Shown: positions 51,079 through 53,709 of the stretch, one piece after another
Layout of the letters: each line of letters starts with the position of its first letter
Numbering within the stretch: the first letter of the stretch is position 1
Assembly (NCBI GenBank): GCA_018971775.1
Contig: JAGXAB010000045.1
Location: 1-53,709 of the forward strand
Length of the DNA stretch: 53,709 bases
Direction: 5' to 3'
Source: Cyanobacteria bacterium REEB67
GTDB taxonomy: Bacteria; Cyanobacteriota; Vampirovibrionia; Obscuribacterales; Obscuribacteraceae
Notes under the pieces: generated by a model
The model's input: only the letters and a program-made list of their open reading frames with translations
What the model was told of the DNA's origin: nothing
Databases searched by the model: none
Program-made: the position numbers and the translations under genes

Positions 51079-51164
51079 TACATTCTCAATGCTTGTTAAC
51101 CGTCATTCAGCAAGGCAATCGGCAGCGCGACGCAAGCTTAAACCTTGTTAATTGCGCCAGATCC

Positions 51165-51193
51165 TGGAATAAACTCCGCAATCCAAACGTTTA
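51165..51193 (+). promoter_or_regulatory. ECF-type promoter upstream of a short hairpin RNA
   Basis: TGGAATAAAC (51165-51174), 13-bp gap, CGTTTA (51188-51193). No long ORF lies directly downstream. The -10 overlaps the palindrome ACGTTTAAACGT (51187-51198). Confidence 0.6.
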
Positions 51194-51199
51194 AACGTA

Positions 51200-51270
51200 A
51201 GCAACAAGAACAATTTTTACCAGATGTGGTGCCATGGGAAAATGGCACCACATCTGGTTGCATCGTTTTT
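51200..51270 (+). ncRNA. Candidate small RNA with 17-bp hairpin
   Basis: Starting near 51200 from the ECF-type promoter, the transcript folds ACCAGATGTGGTGCCAT (51219-51235) on ATGGCACCACATCTGGT (51242-51258), 17 perfect pairs with a GGGAAA loop, followed 7 nt later by TTTTT (51266-51270). About 70 nt in total. Could instead be a terminator of an unseen transcript or a mobile palindrome. Confidence 0.5.
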
Positions 51271-51661
51271 CTGGCGATAGCGGAAACGCGCTAACTGTAA
51301 GCTTTTCGGCGTGAATGATTGATGCCATGTGTTTTCTGATGCGCTCGCTCAATTGTGGGTGACGCTGCGCAAGTTTTTCCTCCGAGTACAGTACCTTCGC
51401 GCCTTCGCGAGGCTCAACTATCTCGTTGAGTTTTGATCTTCCATTTGCATAGCATGGGGAACATCATGTTCGCATTCTTTTTTTATAGGTGGAAATCCCT
51501 ACTAACACTCACATTTACGACTTTTGCCTTTTGTCTCCTAGTAAAATGCGTGGGTTGTGTATATATTCCTATTTGAAACCGCCTTTGTGCAAGCTGTGCA
51601 AACAGCTTCAAGGTGTCTTGTCGGATGTCGCGGAGCGATCGCAGAATTGTAAAATAGGCTG
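51271..51661. other. Non-coding gap before the rhodanese gene
   Basis: 391 bp. A minus-strand frame is open from about 51475 back to 51187 but has no start codon or ribosome site; it may be a gene remnant. Promoter of the rhodanese gene not recognised. Confidence 0.3.
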
Positions 51662-52219
51662 ATGAAATTGCAGCTTGCTTGCTCTACCATAATTGCGGGG
51701 TGTTTTTGGTTTGCTCTATCGGCAACCTCTGCTCACGATGCGCCCTTCACGCTCAAGACTGTGCGAGCAGACATTGCCAGAAGTCATCCTGCAGTCAAAC
51801 AATTGTGCACTTCAGATCTCGCTTCTTTGCTCGCCAGGCCGGGCAATACTCTTTTGCTTGACGTGCGCGAGCCACAAGAGTATGCGGTGAGCCATCTTCC
51901 GGGCGCCATAAGAATCCCCCCGCTCAATACTTTTGGTCAAACCAGCTTCCTACCCACGGAGTCCGATGTAAAAGGCAAGACTGTGGTCTTGTACTGTTCC
52001 GTCGGAATGCGCAGTTCAGACATGGCACAGAAATTGCAAGATGACTTGAGACGCCGTGGCGCTTTGAATATCTATAACCTTGATGGTGGCATATTCGCCT
52101 GGCATAACGAGAGCCGCGTACTGGTGAATAACGCCGGTCCCACATCGTTTGTCCACCCGTACAACGCCAAATATAAGCAATTGCTCCAACATTCGGACCT
52201 CGTTCGCTTTGGCCCGTAA
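51662..52219 (+). CDS. Exported rhodanese-domain protein
   Basis: 185 aa. Signal peptide (LACSTIIAGCFWFALSATSA), then one rhodanese domain: LLLDVREPQEYAVSHLPGAIRIPP and the active loop VVLYCSVGMRSSDMA with the catalytic cysteine. It would carry sulfur as persulfide outside the cytoplasm. Fits the thiol/metal neighbourhood. No ECF-type site directly upstream. Confidence 0.88.
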   Translation: MKLQLACSTIIAGCFWFALSATSAHDAPFTLKTVRADIARSHPAVKQLCTSDLASLLARPGNTLLLDVREPQEYAVSHLPGAIRIPPLNTFGQTSFLPTESDVKGKTVVLYCSVGMRSSDMAQKLQDDLRRRGALNIYNLDGGIFAWHNESRVLVNNAGPTSFVHPYNAKYKQLLQHSDLVRFGP

Positions 52220-52258
52220 TGTGAGCGCAGGCAGACCAGCCTAACGAAAGGAAACACA

Positions 52259-52684
52259 ATGAATCCCGTATATCTCACAGCGTTTGCTGTGGCTTTTGCA
52301 TTGAATCTTGTCTGGGAAAATGCTCACATGCCCCTGTACAAGAACTTTAGCGGAGATAGTTCTCCACTAGCTCGCTTTCTTCGCTCACTGTATGACTCTT
52401 TCATGGACGCAGTGACCATCCTGTCGCTGTATGCAGTGCTCTCTGTTGTATTGCACCTGAAACTGACATGGCCTTTCCATGCGAGTTTTGTTCAACACAC
52501 GGTGCTGGCTTTCGCTAGTGGAGCTCTAGCCACCGTGATCGAGCGCCGAGCACTAAAGACCGGTCGATGGCAATACACCGAGCGCATGCCGATTGTCCCG
52601 TACCTTCGAGTTGGCCTATCACCGCTCGTTCAACTCATGATCCTGCCATCGCTGGTGGCGGTCATAGCAAACTGGCTCGTCTAA
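52259..52684 (+). CDS. Unknown membrane protein (4 helices)
   Basis: 141 aa with helices at PVYLTAFAVAFALNLVWENAH, DAVTILSLYAVLSVVLHL, TVLAFASGALATVI and LVQLMILPSLVAVIANWLV. Family unknown. Starts 39 bp after the rhodanese with AAAGGAAA before the ATG, so probably co-transcribed. Confidence 0.65.
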   Translation: MNPVYLTAFAVAFALNLVWENAHMPLYKNFSGDSSPLARFLRSLYDSFMDAVTILSLYAVLSVVLHLKLTWPFHASFVQHTVLAFASGALATVIERRALKTGRWQYTERMPIVPYLRVGLSPLVQLMILPSLVAVIANWLV

Positions 52685-52690
52685 TCCGCA

Positions 52691-52722
52691 GCCGAGAGAG
52701 GCGTGTCTAATCCTCTCTCGGC
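52691..52722 (+). terminator. 11-bp hairpin between membrane protein and GDPD genes
   Basis: GCCGAGAGAGG (52691-52701) and CCTCTCTCGGC (52712-52722). Tail is TTCCCC, so termination is possible but not strong. Confidence 0.55.
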
Positions 52723-52765
52723 TTCCCCTGGGGCCGGCGCGCATTTTTATCTAAAGGTGACTAAC

Positions 52766-53590
52766 ATGAAATCAAACAAAAACGAAACGCCTGTTGCCGC
52801 CCGTCCTCTTATCATTGCGCATCGAGGCGCTTCAGGGTTGTACCCGGAAAACACAATCCTGGCCATAAAGGAGGCATATAACAATGGTGCCGACCTGATT
52901 GAGATCGATGTCCGATTGACTCACGATGGTCACGTTGTTCTCTTGCATGATGCCTTTGTTGATCGAACCACCGATGGCAGCGGCAGGCTCGACAGATTGA
53001 CTCTGGTTCAAACCCAGCTCCTTGATGCCGGCTTTAGATTCACACGCGACGGACAAACCTTTCCTTTTGCCGGCCACGGACTGAAAATCCCGCTTCTCTC
53101 AGAAGTTCTGGCGGAACTGCCTACCGCTAAGTTTCAAATCGAGCTGAAAGACAACAGTCTGGCATTGGCTGTCAAGGTTCTGGAGATCGTAAGGAGCCAT
53201 CAGTCCCTTGAGCGCACACAGATTGCCAGCGCCTTCGGACGCCTCCTGTCATTCATCCACAAAGCAGAGCAAAATGCTGTCTTAGCGCATTCGGCATTCG
53301 ATGCAATTAAGTTTGTGCTCTGCGCTTTAATTGGGCATGCATACAGCCCGTGTTTCCATGCAGGTTTCATCGACCTGCCACTGCGGTCGTGTCGCTACCA
53401 ACACATCGTTTTTGCCGCGACCAGGCTTGCAGCAAAACAAGGGCTCAGAGTCAGGGCTTATACGGTCAACGACTTAGACAAAATGAAAAGCCTTGTAAAT
53501 ATGGGACTACAGGGCTTCTTTACAGACTACCCTGCAGAAGCTCGGCTCTTGGTTGATGCTTTGCAGGAGAGAAAATTACATGACGGATAA
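52766..53590 (+). CDS. Glycerophosphodiester phosphodiesterase (GDPD)
   Basis: 274 aa from the ATG at 52766 (AAAGGTGA upstream); an earlier frame start lies in a hairpin. HRGASGLYPENT is the HRG-ENT opening, LIEIDVRLTHDGHVVLLHD holds the catalytic E-D and second histidine, and AYTVND plus GFFTDYP near the end are typical. It hydrolyses glycerophosphodiesters to glycerol-3-phosphate and an alcohol. No signal peptide, so cytosolic. A terminator follows. Confidence 0.92.
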   Translation: MKSNKNETPVAARPLIIAHRGASGLYPENTILAIKEAYNNGADLIEIDVRLTHDGHVVLLHDAFVDRTTDGSGRLDRLTLVQTQLLDAGFRFTRDGQTFPFAGHGLKIPLLSEVLAELPTAKFQIELKDNSLALAVKVLEIVRSHQSLERTQIASAFGRLLSFIHKAEQNAVLAHSAFDAIKFVLCALIGHAYSPCFHAGFIDLPLRSCRYQHIVFAATRLAAKQGLRVRAYTVNDLDKMKSLVNMGLQGFFTDYPAEARLLVDALQERKLHDG

Positions 53591-53598
53591 CGTCGATA

Positions 53599-53636
53599 GT
53601 GTCTCGGCAAGCCAGTCTTGCCGAGACACTTCTTTC
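53599..53636 (+). terminator. Terminator after GDPD
   Basis: GTGTCTCGGCAAG (53599-53611) and CTTGCCGAGACAC (53617-53629), then TTCTTTC. Confidence 0.85.
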
Positions 53637-53709
53637 TATACTGTCATTCTTCTCTCTCGAATTTTTAGTCCCGTAAGATACGCAGGTGTATAGTAAAAGC
53701 GCCACAAGC

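Noticed and set aside
51187..51475. Minus-strand open frame of about 95 codons in the gap before the rhodanese gene
   Set aside because: No start codon or ribosome site at its head and it runs through the perfect hairpin; may be a decayed gene or chance.

Overview
The window (53.7 kb, mixed GC near 50%) looks like a bacterial chromosome or large replicon in which a metal and thiol stress locus is interrupted by about 32-36 kb of mobile DNA. The host is probably a diderm: there is a lipobox lipoprotein, a DsbD with periplasmic thioredoxins, and several exported proteins. The gene mix resembles the non-photosynthetic cyanobacterial relatives (Vampirovibrionia/Obscuribacterales), but that is an impression and not something the sequence proves.

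Region 1 (1-2.73 kb, minus strand) is a three-gene operon: a TIGR04282-type glycosyltransferase, a methylthioribose-kinase-like phosphotransferase, and a GrdB-like protein that reads through an in-frame UGA. That UGA sits in a UxxC motif and is followed at once by a 12-bp SECIS-like hairpin. Region 2 (2.99-6.13 kb) is an intact Tn552-type transposon (resolvase, DDE transposase, TniB-like ATPase) with terminal inverted repeats and a perfect 6-bp target duplication.

Region 3 (6.1-22.2 kb) is plasmid or ICE backbone: GP88-like protein, SSB, RadC/JAB protein, NADAR protein, WYL regulator with a divergent SRPBCC protein, a RelE/RHH toxin-antitoxin pair, then a mobilization block (ribbon-helix-helix accessory protein, relaxase, VirD4-type coupling protein, membrane protein, J-domain protein). 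No type IV secretion channel genes are seen, so it looks mobilizable rather than self-transmissible. Region 4 (22.2-28.6 kb, minus) is a tightly packed six-gene operon that looks like an undescribed defence system: a small unknown protein, a QueC-like PP-loop enzyme, an XRE-ImmA/IrrE metalloprotease, a PIN nuclease, a PD-(D/E)xK nuclease and a YaaC-like protein. It is driven by a strong sigma70-type promoter overlapped by an inverted-repeat operator. Region 5 (28.6-39.05 kb) holds two related tyrosine recombinases facing each other, a KfrA-like DNA-binding coiled-coil protein, a repeat-rich 1.2-kb non-coding segment (candidate origin or partition site), a primase-like replication protein, a DUF3179 protein, small membrane proteins and a methyltransferase.

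Region 6 (39.06-53.7 kb) is a metal/redox island: MerR-controlled cysteine-rich copper-storage-like protein, MerR with the three Hg-type cysteines and a thioredoxin/MerC fusion; a TIGR04283-type glycosyltransferase; membrane-anchored thioredoxin, tiny membrane protein and exported YyaL; DsbD, thioredoxin reductase and secreted thioredoxin; a bufferin-type RiPP locus (precursor divergent from MNIO enzyme and HvfC-like partner); rhodanese, membrane protein and GDPD.

The strongest unifying signal is a repeated promoter, GGAATAAA followed at fixed spacing by CGT (10-mer -35 element, 13-bp gap, CGT). It occurs seven times with identical spacing: before the selenoprotein operon, both thioredoxins, a small membrane gene, the MNIO operon, the bufferin-like precursor, and a short hairpin RNA. 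This looks like the regulon of one ECF sigma factor that is not encoded in the window, and it links the genes on both sides of the mobile block.
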